The notes: generated by a model from the sequence alone, not told the origin. 46,531 nt of DNA from Klebsiella planticola ATCC 33531 (GCF_000735435.1 NZ_JMPP01000026.1:1-46531); one strand, 5' to 3'. Shown: positions 1-10,678, numbered from the stretch's first letter. Made by a program: numbers and translations.

Positions 1-443
1 TACTGTGGGGGATCCTCGGCGAGAAACTGGGCTGGATGAAGGTAGTGCGCTGGTTTGGCTGCATCGGCATGGCGCTGTCGAGCCTGGCGTTTTACTACAT
101 CCCGCAGCACTTCGGGCATAACTTTGCCATGGCGCTGGTGCCGGCGATTGCGCTGGGGATTTTTGTGGCGGCGTTTGTGCCGATGGCGGCGGTCTTCCCG
201 GCGCTGGAGCCGCAGCATAAAGGGGCGGCGATCTCGGTCTACAACCTGTCGGCGGGGCTGTCCAACTTCCTGGCGCCGGCGATTGCGGTGGTGCTGCTGC
301 CGTACTTCAGCACGATTGGGGTGGTGGTGGCGTATACCGCGCTGTACGTGCTGGCCTTTTTCCTCTGCGCCTTTATTCGCGTCGAGCAGCCGGGCTTTAC
401 CCTGAAGCCTGTGGCTGCCCGCAAAAGCGTTGAGTTTTCCTGA
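1..443 (+). CDS. MFS transporter, polyol (ribitol/arabinitol) type, C-terminal part
   Basis: This is the 3' part of a gene that begins before the window; the frame is open from base 3 to the TGA at 441-443. The roughly 147 visible residues contain four to five hydrophobic helices, a short basic loop after the first one, and a charged cytoplasmic tail ending in KSVEFS. This fits the last third of a 12-helix major facilitator protein of the inner membrane. It resembles my recollection of the RbtT/DalT polyol:proton symporters of Klebsiella ribitol and arabinitol operons, and the phosphatase gene just downstream would suit a sugar-alcohol operon. The substrate assignment is inference; the MFS fold is better supported. 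No truncation other than the window edge is seen. Confidence 0.65.
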   Translation, partial: LWGILGEKLGWMKVVRWFGCIGMALSSLAFYYIPQHFGHNFAMALVPAIALGIFVAAFVPMAAVFPALEPQHKGAAISVYNLSAGLSNFLAPAIAVVLLPYFSTIGVVVAYTALYVLAFFLCAFIRVEQPGFTLKPVAARKSVEFS

Positions 444-451
444 CACAGTTC

Positions 452-482
452 CCGGGCTGACAGGCGAGTCCCGTCAGCCCGG
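452..482 (+). terminator. Intercistronic hairpin after the MFS transporter gene
   Basis: A perfect 10-bp inverted repeat (452-461 with 473-482) encloses an 11-nt loop and is followed by TTTG. The T-run is short, so it may be a leaky terminator or a 3'-end stabiliser, separating the transporter gene from the phosphatase gene that starts 13 bases later. Confidence 0.5.
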
Positions 483-495
483 TTTGAGGTAAAAG

Positions 496-1158
496 ATGAG
501 CATCAAAGCGGTAATTTTTGACATGGATGGCGTGATTATTGATTCAGAAGCCCTGTGGCGGCAGGCGCAACGGGAGGCGCTGGCCTGCTGGGGCGCAACG
601 GTCAGCGAGGAGGAGTGTGAAACGCTGACGAAAGGTAGACGACTGGACGATATTGCCCGCGTGTGGTGTCGGCACTGCCGGCTGGCGATTGCGCCACAGC
701 AGCTGGAGGCGCTCATTTTACAACGCATCGTTGGATTGATTGCCGTCAAAGGAGAGGCGATGGGCGGCGTCAACGAGACATTGGCGCATTTTCGTCGTCT
801 GGGCTACCGGATTGCGCTGGCGACCTCCTCATCTCACCCGGTGATTTCCGCGGTACTCGATAAGCTCTCTCTGCGGTCCTGTTTTGATGTGATTTCCAGC
901 GCCGATGATGAGGCGTGGGGCAAACCGCACCCGGCGGTCTACCTCTCGACTCTGGACAAACTGGGGCTGAGCGCCGGGGAGTGTCTGGTTATCGAGGACA
1001 GTTTTCATGGCTTTTGCGCGGCGCAGGCGGCGGGCATTGCCACGGTCGTGATTGCGCCTGACTGCCAGCATCCGCGTTTTGCCGCCGCCGTCGCCCGCCA
1101 TCGCTCGTTACCGGAACTGCTGCAGACGCGCGCTGAGCCTGCCCTGGCTCTCGGATAA
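496..1158 (+). CDS. HAD-superfamily phosphatase, beta-phosphoglucomutase-like
   Basis: A 220-residue cytoplasmic HAD hydrolase. Motif I is FDMDGVIIDSE, with nucleophile Asp9 and acid/base Asp11. Motif II lies in the ATSSS stretch, the motif III lysine in GKPHP, and the acidic motif IV in VIEDSFHG. The helical insert after motif I makes it subclass I, like the sugar-phosphate phosphatases YniC and YfbT. The ATG follows a GAGGT ribosome site. It lies 52 bases after the polyol-type transporter gene, same strand, so it may remove toxic polyol phosphates. That role is inference; family membership is clear. Other small phosphorylated sugars are equally possible substrates. Confidence 0.8.
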   Translation: MSIKAVIFDMDGVIIDSEALWRQAQREALACWGATVSEEECETLTKGRRLDDIARVWCRHCRLAIAPQQLEALILQRIVGLIAVKGEAMGGVNETLAHFRRLGYRIALATSSSHPVISAVLDKLSLRSCFDVISSADDEAWGKPHPAVYLSTLDKLGLSAGECLVIEDSFHGFCAAQAAGIATVVIAPDCQHPRFAAAVARHRSLPELLQTRAEPALALG

Positions 1159-1169
1159 CGACCTTATCG

Positions 1170-1228
1170 GTGAGCGCAGAAGCCCTGGAGATGTAAACGG
1201 TCTTTTAATCTCTTCGTTCTGCGCTCAC
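1170..1228. repeat. 12-bp perfect inverted repeat between convergent genes
   Basis: GTGAGCGCAGAA at 1170-1181 is exactly complementary to 1217-1228, with a 35-nt loop. It sits between the 3' ends of the phosphatase gene and yegS, so transcripts from either side would fold there. Neither arm is followed by a clear T-run, so a factor-independent terminator is not proven. Confidence 0.55.
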
Positions 1229-1241
1229 TTTCCACCAGCTA

Positions 1242-2135
1242 TTATTTCAGCAGAGCGCAGTCCGGCGGCAGGCGGCAGCGCAGGGCGCCAGGAAGAATTT
1301 CCATGCGGAAATGTTTACCGCTCAGCGGCTCGCCATCGAGGTTAAAGGTCATCTCGTGCGGCGCGGTGACTTCAAACCACGACGACACGCCGTCCACCAG
1401 GTTAGGGGAGTTGTCGGGATTCGCCAGGGTAGTAAACAGCGCGGGGAGCAGCTCTTCGCCGGTAAAAACCCGCAAATGCAGCAGACCGTCGTTAATCAGG
1501 GCCTGCGGGCAAAGCTGCTGACCGCCGCCGGCCTGACGACCATTACCGATACCAATAACCAGCGCGTTTCCGCACCAGCTAAAGTTTTCGCCGCGGATTT
1601 CGCAGCGGTCGGGTTTCAGGGTGTCCATACGCATCAGGCCATGAATCAGATAGGAGACGCCGCCGAGCGCGGCTTTGAGTTTCTCCGGCGTTTCGGTGGT
1701 AATCCGCGTGCCGAAGCCACCGGTCGCCATATTAATAAAGCCGGTTTTGTCATTCACCCGCGCCACGTCGATGGCGATATCGCGGCCGACGATCGCCAGT
1801 TTCAGGGCGCTGGCGAGATCTTGCGGGATCCCGACGCTGGTGGCGAAATCATTGGCGGTACCCAGCGGCAGGATACCGAGCGGCACCTGGCTCTCACGTT
1901 GGACCAGCGCCGTGGCGACTTCATTGATGGTGCCATCGCCGCCGCCGGCAATCACCGTCCCTACCTTAAGCTGCAGCGCTTCATCGACAAAACGGACGGC
2001 ATCGCCTTTTTCCCAGGTCACACGGACATGGATGTCGACACCTTCCTCGCGCAACAGCGCGATTGCTTCGCGCAACTGCGGCTCGTTAGCTCCTTTGCCA
2101 TTGAGAATCAGTAAGCTGGCTGGAAACACGGGCAT
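1242..2135 (-). CDS. yegS: Lipid kinase YegS
   Basis: 297 residues, close to the 299 of E. coli YegS. The diacylglycerol-kinase catalytic glycine loop [10 protein letters not shown] is at residues 64-73, preceded by the NGK motif (12-14) of the nucleotide site. The family phosphorylates lipids; E. coli YegS has phosphatidylglycerol kinase activity in vitro, and its physiological substrate is unsettled. The start at 2135 (MPVFPAS) is chosen because AAGGAAG lies 8 bases upstream and the protein then aligns with E. coli. The open frame runs on upstream through cyaR, but that extension is not coding. It is transcribed leftward, downstream of cyaR and convergent with the phosphatase gene. Confidence 0.93.
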   Translation of the reverse strand: MPVFPASLLILNGKGANEPQLREAIALLREEGVDIHVRVTWEKGDAVRFVDEALQLKVGTVIAGGGDGTINEVATALVQRESQVPLGILPLGTANDFATSVGIPQDLASALKLAIVGRDIAIDVARVNDKTGFINMATGGFGTRITTETPEKLKAALGGVSYLIHGLMRMDTLKPDRCEIRGENFSWCGNALVIGIGNGRQAGGGQQLCPQALINDGLLHLRVFTGEELLPALFTTLANPDNSPNLVDGVSSWFEVTAPHEMTFNLDGEPLSGKHFRMEILPGALRCRLPPDCALLK

Positions 2136-2246
2136 AGTTATGGCTTCCTTTTTGTACAAGATGCAGAAAGTGTACCCCATGAAGGCGAGGATGGACATTT
2201 TGTAAAAGCGGACGGCGACGAGAAGGGGGGAACGCCCAGCGGCGTG

Positions 2247-2333
2247 AAAAAAATAAGCCCGCGTAAGGGAGATTACGCAGGCTAAGGAGGTGGTTCCTGG
2301 TACAGCTAGCATTTATGGGTTATGTTTTTCAGC
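2247..2333 (-). ncRNA. cyaR: CyaR small regulatory RNA
   Basis: Read on the minus strand, the 87 bases match E. coli CyaR almost throughout. They begin GCTGAAAAACATAACCC, carry the ACCTCCTTAGCC segment that pairs with ribosome-binding sites, and end in a GC-rich hairpin (arms CCCGCGTAAGGGA side and GCGTAATCTCCCTTACGC side) followed by TTATTTTTT. The differences in the terminator stem (GCGTAA/TTACGC where E. coli has TGTAA/TTACA) are compensatory. The position next to yegQ is also conserved. CyaR is an Hfq-dependent repressor of targets such as ompX, nadE and luxS in E. coli. The RNA lies inside an open frame that continues upstream of yegS, which is fortuitous. Confidence 0.95.
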
Positions 2334-2335
2334 AG

Positions 2336-2383
2336 GATGGATGATACCCGCTTCAAACGAAACGGTGTGTGATCCGTTTCTAA
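2336..2383 (-). promoter_or_regulatory. cyaR promoter with CRP site
   Basis: On the minus strand a TATCAT -10 element lies 7 bases before the expected RNA 5' end at 2333. A CRP half-site TGTGA with N6 and a degenerate second half (TCTAA) spans 2368-2383, centred near -42. This is the class II layout expected for the cAMP-CRP-activated cyaR promoter. Confidence 0.75.
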
Positions 2384-2417
2384 TATCCGTGCATCCTGAA
2401 AAAATAACCCTGATAAA

Positions 2418-3779
2418 CTAGTTACTATGCGGATTTCTGGTCGTCTGACCAGTAAAGTTGCGCATCAGCAGAGCATACTGCAGTTCCATCTCTTCCGGCA
2501 CCGGTAACCATACTGTATAGCCATCGCCAGGGGCGACCGGCATCGCTTCGCCTTTGGCATTCACCATCTGTTCAAGGGTGAAGTTAACGTTGCCCTGCGG
2601 GGTCATCAGCTCAAGGCTGTCGCCGACGGAAAATTTATTCTTCACCGCCACGGCGGCCAGCTGGCCGTTGCGCTCGCCGGTAAATTCACCGACAAACTGC
2701 TGGCGCTCGGAGAGGGAATAACCGTACTCGTAGTTCTGATAATCGTCATGGGTATGACGACGCAGGAAACCTTCGGTGTAGCCGCGGTGGGCCAGCCCTT
2801 CCAGGGTTTCCAGCAGGCTTTCGTCAAACGGTTTACCCGCCGCGGCGTCATCGATAGCCTTGCGGTAAACCTGAGCGGTGCGCGCGCAGTAATAGAACGA
2901 TTTGGTGCGGCCTTCGATTTTCAGCGAGTGCACGCCCATCTGCGTCAGACGCTCGACGTGCGCAATGGCGCGCAGGTCTTTGGAATTCATGATGTAGGTG
3001 CCGTGTTCATCTTCGAAGGCGGTCATGTATTCGCCAGGCCGTTTGGCCTCTTCAATCATAAACACCCGGTCGGTTGGCGCGCCGATCCCCAGCGTCGGTT
3101 CGACGGTCTTGACCGGAATCGGCTGATGCTGGTGGACGATATTGCCGACATCATCTTCTTTGCCTTCCTGGACGTTATATTCCCAGCGGCAGGCGTTGGT
3201 GCAGGTGCCCTGGTTCGGGTCGCGTTTGTTGATATATCCCGAGAGCAGGCAGCGGCCGGAATAGGCCATGCACAGGGCGCCGTGGACGAAAATCTCAAGC
3301 TCCATCTCCGGGACCTGGCTGCGGATTTCGCCGATTTCATCCAGCGACAGTTCGCGGGAAAGAATGACCCGGCTCAGCCCCATCTGCTGCCAGAATTTAA
3401 CGGTCGCCCAGTTGACGGCGTTGGCCTGTACCGACAGATGAATCTGCATATCGGGGAAGTTTTCCCGTACCAGCATGATTAAACCCGGATCGGACATAAT
3501 CAGTGCATCCGGCCCCATATCCACCACCGGCTTCAGATCGCGAATGAAGGTTTTCAGCTTGGCGTTGTGCGGCGCAATGTTGACGACCACGTAGAATTTT
3601 TTCCCCAGCTGATGAGCTTCATTAATGCCCTGCTGCAGGTTTTCATGGTTGAATTCGTTGTTGCGCACGCGCAGAGAGTAACGCGGCTGGCCAGCATAAA
3701 CGGCGTCTGCGCCATAAGCGAAGGCGTAACGCATATTTTTCAGCGTTCCCGCCGGGGAAAGGAGTTCCGGTTTAAACAT
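2418..3779 (-). CDS. trhP: tRNA 5-hydroxyuridine synthesis protein TrhP (U32 peptidase family)
   Basis: 453 residues from the ATG at 3779, the exact length of E. coli YegQ/TrhP; the N-terminus MFKPELLSPAGTLKNM is family-typical. The U32 signature is present (ELEIFVHGALCMAYSGRC), followed by more cysteines (CLLSGY, GTCTNACRW) that in this family are thought to hold an iron-sulfur cluster. TrhP works with prephenate to hydroxylate wobble uridine 34 in several tRNAs, the first step to cmo5U; despite the family name it is not known as a protease here. A frame extension upstream of 3779 is ignored because homology begins at this methionine. It is leftward, with cyaR next downstream. Confidence 0.93.
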   Translation of the reverse strand: MFKPELLSPAGTLKNMRYAFAYGADAVYAGQPRYSLRVRNNEFNHENLQQGINEAHQLGKKFYVVVNIAPHNAKLKTFIRDLKPVVDMGPDALIMSDPGLIMLVRENFPDMQIHLSVQANAVNWATVKFWQQMGLSRVILSRELSLDEIGEIRSQVPEMELEIFVHGALCMAYSGRCLLSGYINKRDPNQGTCTNACRWEYNVQEGKEDDVGNIVHQHQPIPVKTVEPTLGIGAPTDRVFMIEEAKRPGEYMTAFEDEHGTYIMNSKDLRAIAHVERLTQMGVHSLKIEGRTKSFYYCARTAQVYRKAIDDAAAGKPFDESLLETLEGLAHRGYTEGFLRRHTHDDYQNYEYGYSLSERQQFVGEFTGERNGQLAAVAVKNKFSVGDSLELMTPQGNVNFTLEQMVNAKGEAMPVAPGDGYTVWLPVPEEMELQYALLMRNFTGQTTRNPHSN

Positions 3780-3950
3780 GATGTTCTCGTTCTGATGACA
3801 GGTCAGATTCGCCACACCTGATGCGGCGACTTGGGGAAGCACCGTTATGAACAGTGCCCACACATTAAGGGCGGGCATTGTAGCGCTGTGGGTAAGGAGA
3901 GTAAACCTTTCCCCTTACCCCAATCTGCCCTTGTGAAACGAGAAGGGGGC

Positions 3951-4673
3951 TTACGCCAGACGACAGGCGTCGGCCTCCCAGCGGTAGCCAACGCCGTAGA
4001 CGGCGCGGATAAAGGACTGCTCGGCGTCCAGCGACTCCAGCTTACGCCGCAGGTTTTTGATATGGCTGTCGATCGTTCTGTCGGTCACCACCCGATAGTC
4101 ATCATACAGGTGATTGAGCAGCTGCTCGCGGGAGAAAACCTTGCCCGGCTCCTGAGACAGCGTTTTCAGCAGACGAAATTCGGCAGGGGTCAGATCCAGC
4201 AGCTTATCGCGCCATGAGGCCTGAAAACGGCCCTCATCGACAATCAGCGGGCTTTCCGCATCCAGCGCCAGCAGATCCCGCCGCGGTCGGCAGCGGCGGA
4301 GGATCGTTTTCACCCTGGCGACAACTTCGCGCGGGCTGTAGGGCTTGCAGATATAGTCGTCGGCGCCGATCTCCAGTCCAAGCAGCCGATCGATTTCCTC
4401 AATTTTCGCCGTCACCATCACCACCGGAACGTCGGAAAAGCGACGGATCTCCCGGCACAGCGTCAGGCCATCGGTTCCCGGCAGCATCAGATCTAACAAA
4501 ATCAAATGCGGCGGGGTCTGGCGAACGTAAGGCAGGACCTTGTCGCCGTGATTAATCAGCGTTGGCGCATAACCTGCTGCGAACAGATAGTCGAGCAGCA
4601 ACTGACCCAGTTTGGGTTCATCTTCCACGACAAGAATGCGTGGGGTATTTTCATCAACAGGTAATTCACTCAT
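3951..4673 (-). CDS. baeR: Response regulator BaeR
   Basis: 240-residue OmpR-family regulator. The receiver domain (about 11-125) has acidic residues VVEDEP at 16-20, phospho-acceptor Asp61 in [10 protein letters not shown], and the conserved lysine in CKPYSP. The C-terminal winged helix (about 140-232) ends with the usual [10 protein letters not shown] segment. BaeR, phosphorylated by BaeS, activates mdtABCD, acrD and spy in response to envelope damage such as indole, flavonoids, tannins or zinc. Its ATG overlaps the baeS stop by four bases (ATGA), making it the last gene of the mdtABCD-baeSR operon. I see no strong terminator in the 170 bases before trhP. Confidence 0.96.
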   Translation of the reverse strand: MSELPVDENTPRILVVEDEPKLGQLLLDYLFAAGYAPTLINHGDKVLPYVRQTPPHLILLDLMLPGTDGLTLCREIRRFSDVPVVMVTAKIEEIDRLLGLEIGADDYICKPYSPREVVARVKTILRRCRPRRDLLALDAESPLIVDEGRFQASWRDKLLDLTPAEFRLLKTLSQEPGKVFSREQLLNHLYDDYRVVTDRTIDSHIKNLRRKLESLDAEQSFIRAVYGVGYRWEADACRLA

Positions 4674-6187
4674 ACGTCTCTCGGTGTATCACGTTCCAGA
4701 GGTAACTCTACTTTAATGCTAACCCCGCCAAAAGGCGAATGGTCGGCCCGTAAGGTGCCGCCGTGGGCAGCCACAATGTTGACACAAATCGCCAGCCCCA
4801 GTCCGGAGCCGCCGCTGGCGCGGTTGCGCGAACCTTCGGCTCGATAAAAGCGCTCGCACAGCCGCTCCAGCTGTTGGTCGCTGACGCCCGGACCGCTGTC
4901 GGCAAAATCAAGGATGATGCGACGGCCAGTCTGGCTGGCGCTGATCAGCAGACGTCCGCCGCTATCGGTATAGCGGAGACTGTTTTCCAGCAGGTTGTTA
5001 AAAAGCTGCATCAGGCGATCGCCGTCGCCAAATACCGTCGCGTTTTCCGGAAGCGAAACGGCGATGGTCAGCCCCCGGCTGGCAAAGCGTTCACGGAAGG
5101 CGCCCGCCGCGACTTCCAGCAGCGTAATGATATCCACGGAGGTTTTTTGATAGGCCAATGCGCCTTCGTCGGACATTGATAGCTGGTGTAGATCGTCGAC
5201 CAGTTTGGTCAGGGTGGCGACCTCCGCCTGTAGCGAGGTGACGGAATCCGGGGTGAATTTACGTACCCCGTCCTGAATCGCTTCCAGTTCGCCGCGCAGC
5301 ACCGCCAGCGGGGTCCGCAGCTCATGCGAAATATCCGCCATCAGGTCGCGACGCATTTGCTGGTTGCGCTCCAGGGTGCTGGCGAGCTGGTTAAAATCCT
5401 GCGCCAGGCGGCCGAGTTCATCGCTGCTACTGACCGCCACGCGGGTGGTGAAATCTCCCGCCGCCAGGCGGTGGGTCCCTTCGACCAGACGTTTGACCGG
5501 CGCCAGCAGGCCGCGCGCCAGCGGGAACGTGGCCAGCGCCGCAAGGATCGTCGACAGGGCAACAATCAGCCAGCTGGTGCGCTTTTGCTGACGGTCAAAG
5601 TTAATATCGGTGTTGCGCGTCAGACGCTCGACCGGTGACGCGATAACCGCCCCCACCGACACGCCGTTCACCACAATGTTGCGACGGCTGCCATCTTCAG
5701 GCACCCGCTCGCGGGGGCCAACCAGCACCCGTCCTTTCTGATCAACAACCCAGAAAAGCGTGCGCCAGCCGTGCGGGGGCATATCCGGGCCGGGGCCGCG
5801 TGGACCGTTTGGCGGAGGACCATCCGGCGGGGGGCCATCGGTGTCAGGGGGGCCGAGGTCCAGACGGCCGTCAGGCATGCCGCCGGCGTTTGTTTTGCGC
5901 CCGCCGGGGAAGCGATCGTCGTTATCGCGATCGAACGACTTTAACAGCTGGAAAATAAACCGATCGTTATTGCGCAGAAATTTCCAGTTGCCGTGCAGGG
6001 CATACTGCTCGCTCAGCGCATCGCCCAGCATCGTCAGCCGCTGTTCATTTCCGCGCTTGATATAATCGATAAATCCGCGTTCAAAACTGATGCGCACCGC
6101 CCAGTGCATGCTGATGAGCAGCACGATGCAGGTGGCCAAAATAGCCAGGAACAGCTTGCCGGTAATACCGGGACGCCATAGCTTCAC
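4670..6187 (-). CDS. baeS: Sensor histidine kinase BaeS with enlarged periplasmic loop
   Basis: 505 residues, against 467 that I recall for E. coli. Order: first membrane helix (about 10-32), periplasmic sensor region (about 33-205), second helix (about 206-224), HAMP, phospho-acceptor His288 in DISHELRTP, then the ATPase domain with the N box ([15 protein letters not shown]), DSGPGVS and GGSGLGLAI. The start is GTG at 6187, supported by AGGAG six bases upstream and by N-terminal similarity to E. coli; it overlaps the mdtD stop. The extra length lies at about residues 89-135, a run rich in Pro, Gly and Asp ([17 protein letters not shown]) just before the conserved MPPHGWRT. This enlarges the sensing domain without disturbing the kinase core. 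Confidence 0.95.
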   Translation of the reverse strand: MKLWRPGITGKLFLAILATCIVLLISMHWAVRISFERGFIDYIKRGNEQRLTMLGDALSEQYALHGNWKFLRNNDRFIFQLLKSFDRDNDDRFPGGRKTNAGGMPDGRLDLGPPDTDGPPPDGPPPNGPRGPGPDMPPHGWRTLFWVVDQKGRVLVGPRERVPEDGSRRNIVVNGVSVGAVIASPVERLTRNTDINFDRQQKRTSWLIVALSTILAALATFPLARGLLAPVKRLVEGTHRLAAGDFTTRVAVSSSDELGRLAQDFNQLASTLERNQQMRRDLMADISHELRTPLAVLRGELEAIQDGVRKFTPDSVTSLQAEVATLTKLVDDLHQLSMSDEGALAYQKTSVDIITLLEVAAGAFRERFASRGLTIAVSLPENATVFGDGDRLMQLFNNLLENSLRYTDSGGRLLISASQTGRRIILDFADSGPGVSDQQLERLCERFYRAEGSRNRASGGSGLGLAICVNIVAAHGGTLRADHSPFGGVSIKVELPLERDTPRDV

Positions 6188-7599
6188 GGTTCACTCCTGT
6201 TATGTCGGGCGATAGCGGTATTGCTGGCAGTATCATCCGGAACGCGGGAAAAAAGGCATGCCGGCAGCGCGATAATCACCGCCATGCTCAGGTAGGTATA
6301 GAGAAAGACCTGATGGGTGGCGGCGGCATCGGCGCTGATATGCTGTTGACCGAACAGGCCGAGCAGCATCCCGGCGAGGGTCACGCCAATACTCATCGAC
6401 AGCTGCATGACCATCGACAGCATGCTGTTGCCGCTGCTGGCGAGATCATCCGGCAAATCTTTCAGCGTCAGGGTATTCATTGATGAAAAGCGGCTGGAGT
6501 TGATCATCCCCTGCACAAACAGCACCACCGGCAGCAGCCAGTACCAGCCCGCCAGGGCGACGGCCATAAACAGCAGGCTAACCAGCGCGAGGCCCACGGT
6601 CGCCACCATTAAGACGCGGCGGTAGCCAAAGCGGTTCACTACCTGCACCACGATACGTTTCATACCCATACTGCCAAGCACCATCGGAATCATCATCATC
6701 CCGGCGTGAAACGGCGTAAAGCCAAGGCCAATTTGCAGGAATACCGGCGTCATAAAGGGCAACATACCGCTGCCGATGCGTCCGGCAAAGCTGCCGCCGA
6801 GCCCGAGAGAGAAGGTGCGGTTGCGAAACAGGTTCAGGCTGAACAGGGCGTTGTCGTTGCCCCGGGCGTACCATAAATAGAGCAGAATCGAGGCCACGCC
6901 AATGACCACCAGCGCGCTCAGCAGCAGCGGGGATATCCCCAGCCCTTTTTTACCGTCGAGCGCGAGGGTTAAGGTCGCCATCCCCAGCGCCAGCAGGATA
7001 AAGCCAAACATATCGAAGCGCCGGGTCTGCAGCGTGTAGTTCGGCATCAGCCACAAGGTGGCGATGGCGCCGATAATGCCCACCGGAATATTGATTAAGA
7101 AAATCCAGTGCCAGGAGGCGTATTCCACCAGCAGGCCGCCGAGTGCCGGACCAAGCAGCGGGCCGACCTGGCCGGGGAGCGTCACAAAGGTCATCGCCGC
7201 CATATACTGGGCGCGCGGAACGATTTTCATCACCGTCAGGCGACCGACAGGCACCATCATGGCGCCGCCGACGCCTTGCAGTACGCGGGCCAGCACCAAC
7301 TGATCGAGGGTTGCCGCCTGGGCACAAAACAGCGACCCGAGCGTAAACAGAATGATGGCGCTAAAGAAGATATTGCGTACCCCCACCCGGTCCGCCAGCC
7401 AGCCGCTGGCGGGCAGCATAATCGCCACCGTCAGGACGTAGGAGACGATAACCATATGCATGTGCAGGGGGCTCTCCCCAAGGCTTTTAGCCATCGAGGG
7501 GAGGGCGGTATTAACGATAGTGGTGTCCAGCGACTGCATAAAGAAGCCGAAAGCCACTATCCATAATTGCCAGCGGACGCTGGAGGGCAGTTCTGTCAT
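6184..7599 (-). CDS. mdtD: MFS exporter MdtD (14-helix, DHA2 type)
   Basis: 471 residues with about 14 hydrophobic segments. The MFS signature motifs are in place: [10 protein letters not shown] in helix 1 (motif D1), [10 protein letters not shown] (motif A) and [23 protein letters not shown] (motif C region, beginning GPALGG). It is an inner-membrane proton-coupled exporter; in E. coli MdtD adds little to drug resistance and has been linked to iron-citrate export (also called IceT). It starts one base after the mdtC stop and its TGA overlaps the baeS GTG, so translation is coupled within mdtABCD-baeSR. The assignment rests on order plus sequence; the substrate in this organism is not visible. 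Confidence 0.93.
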   Translation of the reverse strand: MTELPSSVRWQLWIVAFGFFMQSLDTTIVNTALPSMAKSLGESPLHMHMVIVSYVLTVAIMLPASGWLADRVGVRNIFFSAIILFTLGSLFCAQAATLDQLVLARVLQGVGGAMMVPVGRLTVMKIVPRAQYMAAMTFVTLPGQVGPLLGPALGGLLVEYASWHWIFLINIPVGIIGAIATLWLMPNYTLQTRRFDMFGFILLALGMATLTLALDGKKGLGISPLLLSALVVIGVASILLYLWYARGNDNALFSLNLFRNRTFSLGLGGSFAGRIGSGMLPFMTPVFLQIGLGFTPFHAGMMMIPMVLGSMGMKRIVVQVVNRFGYRRVLMVATVGLALVSLLFMAVALAGWYWLLPVVLFVQGMINSSRFSSMNTLTLKDLPDDLASSGNSMLSMVMQLSMSIGVTLAGMLLGLFGQQHISADAAATHQVFLYTYLSMAVIIALPACLFSRVPDDTASNTAIARHNRSEP

Positions 7600-7600
7600 A

Positions 7601-10600
7601 TTATTCGCTTACCGGTTGGCTGAGTTTTCGCGAAAAACGCAACCGCAGACGGTCAAAGAACAGATAGACCACCGGCGTCGTGTAGAGGGTTAACAGCTGA
7701 CTCATCACCAGCCCGCCGACAATGGTGATCCCCAGCGGCTGACGCAGTTCCGAGCCGTCGCCGCCCGAGAGCACCAGCGGCAGCGCGCCAAACAGCGCCG
7801 CTAAGGTGGTCATCATTATCGGGCGGAAACGCAGCAGGCAGGCCTGGAAGATCGCCTCTTCCGGCGGCAGATTGCCGTTGCGCTGCGCCTCGAGGGCAAA
7901 GTCGACCATCATGATGGCGTTTTTCTTCACTATCCCAATTAATAGCATGATGCCGATCAGCGCAATCAGGCTAAACGGCGCGCCAAAGAGCTCCAGCGCC
8001 AGCAGTGCCCCCACCCCTGCCGAGGGGAGGGTGGAGAGAATCGTTAACGGATGCACATAGCTTTCGTAGAGGATCCCCAGCACGATATAGACCGTCGCAA
8101 TGGCGGCCAGAATCAAAATAACCTGCGAATTCATGGTCTGCTGGAAGACCTGCGCGGTACCGGCATAGGAGCCCCGGACGCTGGAAGGCACTCCAAGCTG
8201 CGTCATCGCGCGGTTGATGGCATCGCTGGCTTCCGACAGCGATTTACCGGTCGGCAGGTTAAAGGAGATCGTCGACGCCGCCGACAGCCCCTGGTGGTTG
8301 ACCGACAGCGGCGCGTTAGCCGGCTGCCATCGGGCGAAATAGGCGAGGGGGATCGGCTTACCTTCACTGTTGATCACAAACATTTTATCCAGCGCGCTGA
8401 CGTCCTGGGTATACACCGGATCGACCTCCATCACCACTTTATACTGGTTCAGCGGCTGGTAAATCGTCGAGATCTGCCGCTGACCGAAGGCGTTATTCAG
8501 CAGATTGTTGGCATCCTGAACGCTGATCCCGAGGCGCGACATGGTATCGCGGTCGTAGATGAGATCCATTTCGGCGCCGTTATCCTGTTGGTCAGAGTTG
8601 ACGTCCGCCAGCTCCGGCAGCGCGGCCAGCGCTTTACGAATCTTCGGTTCCCATTCGCGCAGCGCCGAAAGATCGTCTGACAGCAGGCTGTACTGATAGC
8701 TGGCGTTGGCCTGGCGGCCGCCGACGCGGATATCCTGCACCGCCATTAAGAACAGGTTGGCGCCTGGTTCTTTCGCCAGTTTTTTACGCAGCCGGTCAAT
8801 AATCTGCTGCGCCGTTTCATGCCGCTGGTCGCGAGGTTTGAGGGTGATAAACATCATCCCGCTGTTCACCCGTGAGCCGCCGGTAAAGCCGGTGACGTTA
8901 TCTACCGCCGGATCTTCGCGGATGATTTGCATAAAGTCCTGCAGTTTGCCGCGCATCGCCTGGAAAGAGATGCTCTGGTCAGCCTGAATGCCGCCCATCA
9001 GCACGCCGGTATCCTGCTCCGGGAAGAAGGTTTTTGGAATCGAGATATAGAGCCAGACGCTGAGCGCCATGGTCCCCAGCAGCACCAGACCGGTGATGCG
9101 GCTATGTTTGAGCACCCACTTCAGCGATTTACCGTAGCCGCCCTGCACGGCGACCAGCAGGCGGCCGAAACCGCGGTTGCGCGTGGGTTCAGAAGGTTTA
9201 CCGCTCTTCAGCAGCCAGCCGCACATCATCGGCGTCAGGGTAAGGGAGACCGCCAGCGAGATGCCGATCGCTACCGACAGGGTGACGGCGAATTCGCGTA
9301 ACAACCGCCCCGGCAGGCCGCCCATCAGCAGCAGCGGTAAAAAGACCGCCACCAGCGAGAGACTCATCGACAGCACGGTGAAACCGACTTCACGGCTCCC
9401 CTGCAGCGCCGCCTGCAGCGGCTTCATTCCGGCCTCAAGATGACGGGAGATATTCTCCAGCACCACGATAGCATCGTCGACCACGAAACCGGTGGCGATG
9501 GTCAGGGCCATCAGCGACAGGTTGTTGAGGCTGAAATCGCAGAGATACATCGCCGCAAAGGTGCCAATCAGCGAGACCGGAACGGCCACCGCCGGGATCA
9601 GCGTCGCCCGCCCGGAGCGCAGAAACAGGAACACCACGAGGATCACCAGCGCCACCGAGATCACCAGCGTCTGCTCGACTTCCTCCAGCGAGGCGCGGAT
9701 GGTCGGCGAGCGGTCCTGGGCGATTTGCAGGTCGATAGCCGCCGGAATGGTTTTTTGCAGCTCCGGCAGGCGGGCGCGAATGCTGTCGACCGTCTGGATG
9801 ATATTGGCTTCCGGCAGCTTGCGGATCATCAGCAAAATGGCTGGCTTTGCGTTGGTCATCCCGGCGTTGCGCACATCCTGCACCGAATCGCTGATCTGTG
9901 CGACGTCGCCAAGACGCACCGCCGCGCCGTTGTTGTAGTGCACGATCAGCGGCTGGTATTCCGCGGCGGTTTTGAGCTCATCGTTAGTTTGTACCTGCCA
10001 GCGCGAGCTGTGATCCTCCAGCGCCCCCTGCGGCTTGCGGACGTTGGCGTTATCGATAGCGGTGCGCACGGCGTCCAGCGACACGCCCTGGTTAAACAGC
10101 GCCTGCGGGTTGAGGTCGACGCGCACCGCGGGCAGCGAGCTGCCGCCCACGTCGACGTCGCCGACGCCGTCAATTTGGGCGATGGTTTGCGCCAGTTGAG
10201 TCGAGGCAAAATCGTACAGCTCGCCCTGGGAGTAGGTATCCGAGGTGAGCGTGAGGATCATAATCGGCGCATCGGAAGGGTTGGCCTTGCGATAGGTCGG
10301 GCGACTTGGCATGCCGCTCGGCAGCAGGCTTTGCGCGGCGTTGATCGCCGCCTGTACATCGCGGGCGGCGCCGTTGATATCGCGGTCGAAATTGAACTCC
10401 ATAATAATGCGCGTGCTGCCCAGCGAACTGGTGGAGGTCATTTCCGACACCCCGGCGATCCGGCCGAGCGAGCGTTCAAGCGGCGTGGCCACCGACGAGG
10501 CCATGGTTTCCGGCGATGCGCCGGGTAGCGAGGCGCTGATCATGATCACCGGGAAATCCACCTGCGGCAGCGGGGCGACCGGCAGCAGACGGAAACCGAG

Positions 10601-10678
10601 TACCCCGCACAGGGTGATGGCGAGCGAAATCAGAATCGTCGCCACCGGGCGGTAAATGAAGAGGGCGAAAAACTTCAT
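7601..10678 (-). CDS. mdtC: Multidrug efflux RND transporter subunit MdtC
   Basis: 1025 residues, the same as E. coli MdtC. RND architecture: short helix 1, a large periplasmic loop, helices 2-6 containing the proton-relay sequence [17 protein letters not shown], a second periplasmic loop, and helices 8-12. Together with MdtB it forms the heterotrimeric inner-membrane pump of the MdtABC-TolC system, which exports bile salts, novobiocin and beta-lactams in E. coli. In published E. coli work MdtC carries drug binding while MdtB mainly supports proton translocation. Its ATG immediately follows the mdtB TAA. No frameshift or loss of the paired aspartates is seen. Confidence 0.96.
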   Translation of the reverse strand: MKFFALFIYRPVATILISLAITLCGVLGFRLLPVAPLPQVDFPVIMISASLPGASPETMASSVATPLERSLGRIAGVSEMTSTSSLGSTRIIMEFNFDRDINGAARDVQAAINAAQSLLPSGMPSRPTYRKANPSDAPIMILTLTSDTYSQGELYDFASTQLAQTIAQIDGVGDVDVGGSSLPAVRVDLNPQALFNQGVSLDAVRTAIDNANVRKPQGALEDHSSRWQVQTNDELKTAAEYQPLIVHYNNGAAVRLGDVAQISDSVQDVRNAGMTNAKPAILLMIRKLPEANIIQTVDSIRARLPELQKTIPAAIDLQIAQDRSPTIRASLEEVEQTLVISVALVILVVFLFLRSGRATLIPAVAVPVSLIGTFAAMYLCDFSLNNLSLMALTIATGFVVDDAIVVLENISRHLEAGMKPLQAALQGSREVGFTVLSMSLSLVAVFLPLLLMGGLPGRLLREFAVTLSVAIGISLAVSLTLTPMMCGWLLKSGKPSEPTRNRGFGRLLVAVQGGYGKSLKWVLKHSRITGLVLLGTMALSVWLYISIPKTFFPEQDTGVLMGGIQADQSISFQAMRGKLQDFMQIIREDPAVDNVTGFTGGSRVNSGMMFITLKPRDQRHETAQQIIDRLRKKLAKEPGANLFLMAVQDIRVGGRQANASYQYSLLSDDLSALREWEPKIRKALAALPELADVNSDQQDNGAEMDLIYDRDTMSRLGISVQDANNLLNNAFGQRQISTIYQPLNQYKVVMEVDPVYTQDVSALDKMFVINSEGKPIPLAYFARWQPANAPLSVNHQGLSAASTISFNLPTGKSLSEASDAINRAMTQLGVPSSVRGSYAGTAQVFQQTMNSQVILILAAIATVYIVLGILYESYVHPLTILSTLPSAGVGALLALELFGAPFSLIALIGIMLLIGIVKKNAIMMVDFALEAQRNGNLPPEEAIFQACLLRFRPIMMTTLAALFGALPLVLSGGDGSELRQPLGITIVGGLVMSQLLTLYTTPVVYLFFDRLRLRFSRKLSQPVSE

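Noticed and set aside
1311-2114. Long open frame antisense to yegS
   Set aside because: It is a high-GC shadow of the yegS codons without family features; yegS is clearly real.
2136-2312. In-frame N-terminal extension of YegS
   Set aside because: The extension runs through the cyaR RNA gene; homology and a ribosome site support ATG 2135.
9440-10528. Long rightward frame inside mdtC, and similar ones inside mdtB
   Set aside because: Composition (His, Arg, Gln-rich) is typical of antisense shadow frames in GC-rich genes; no ribosome site or motif.
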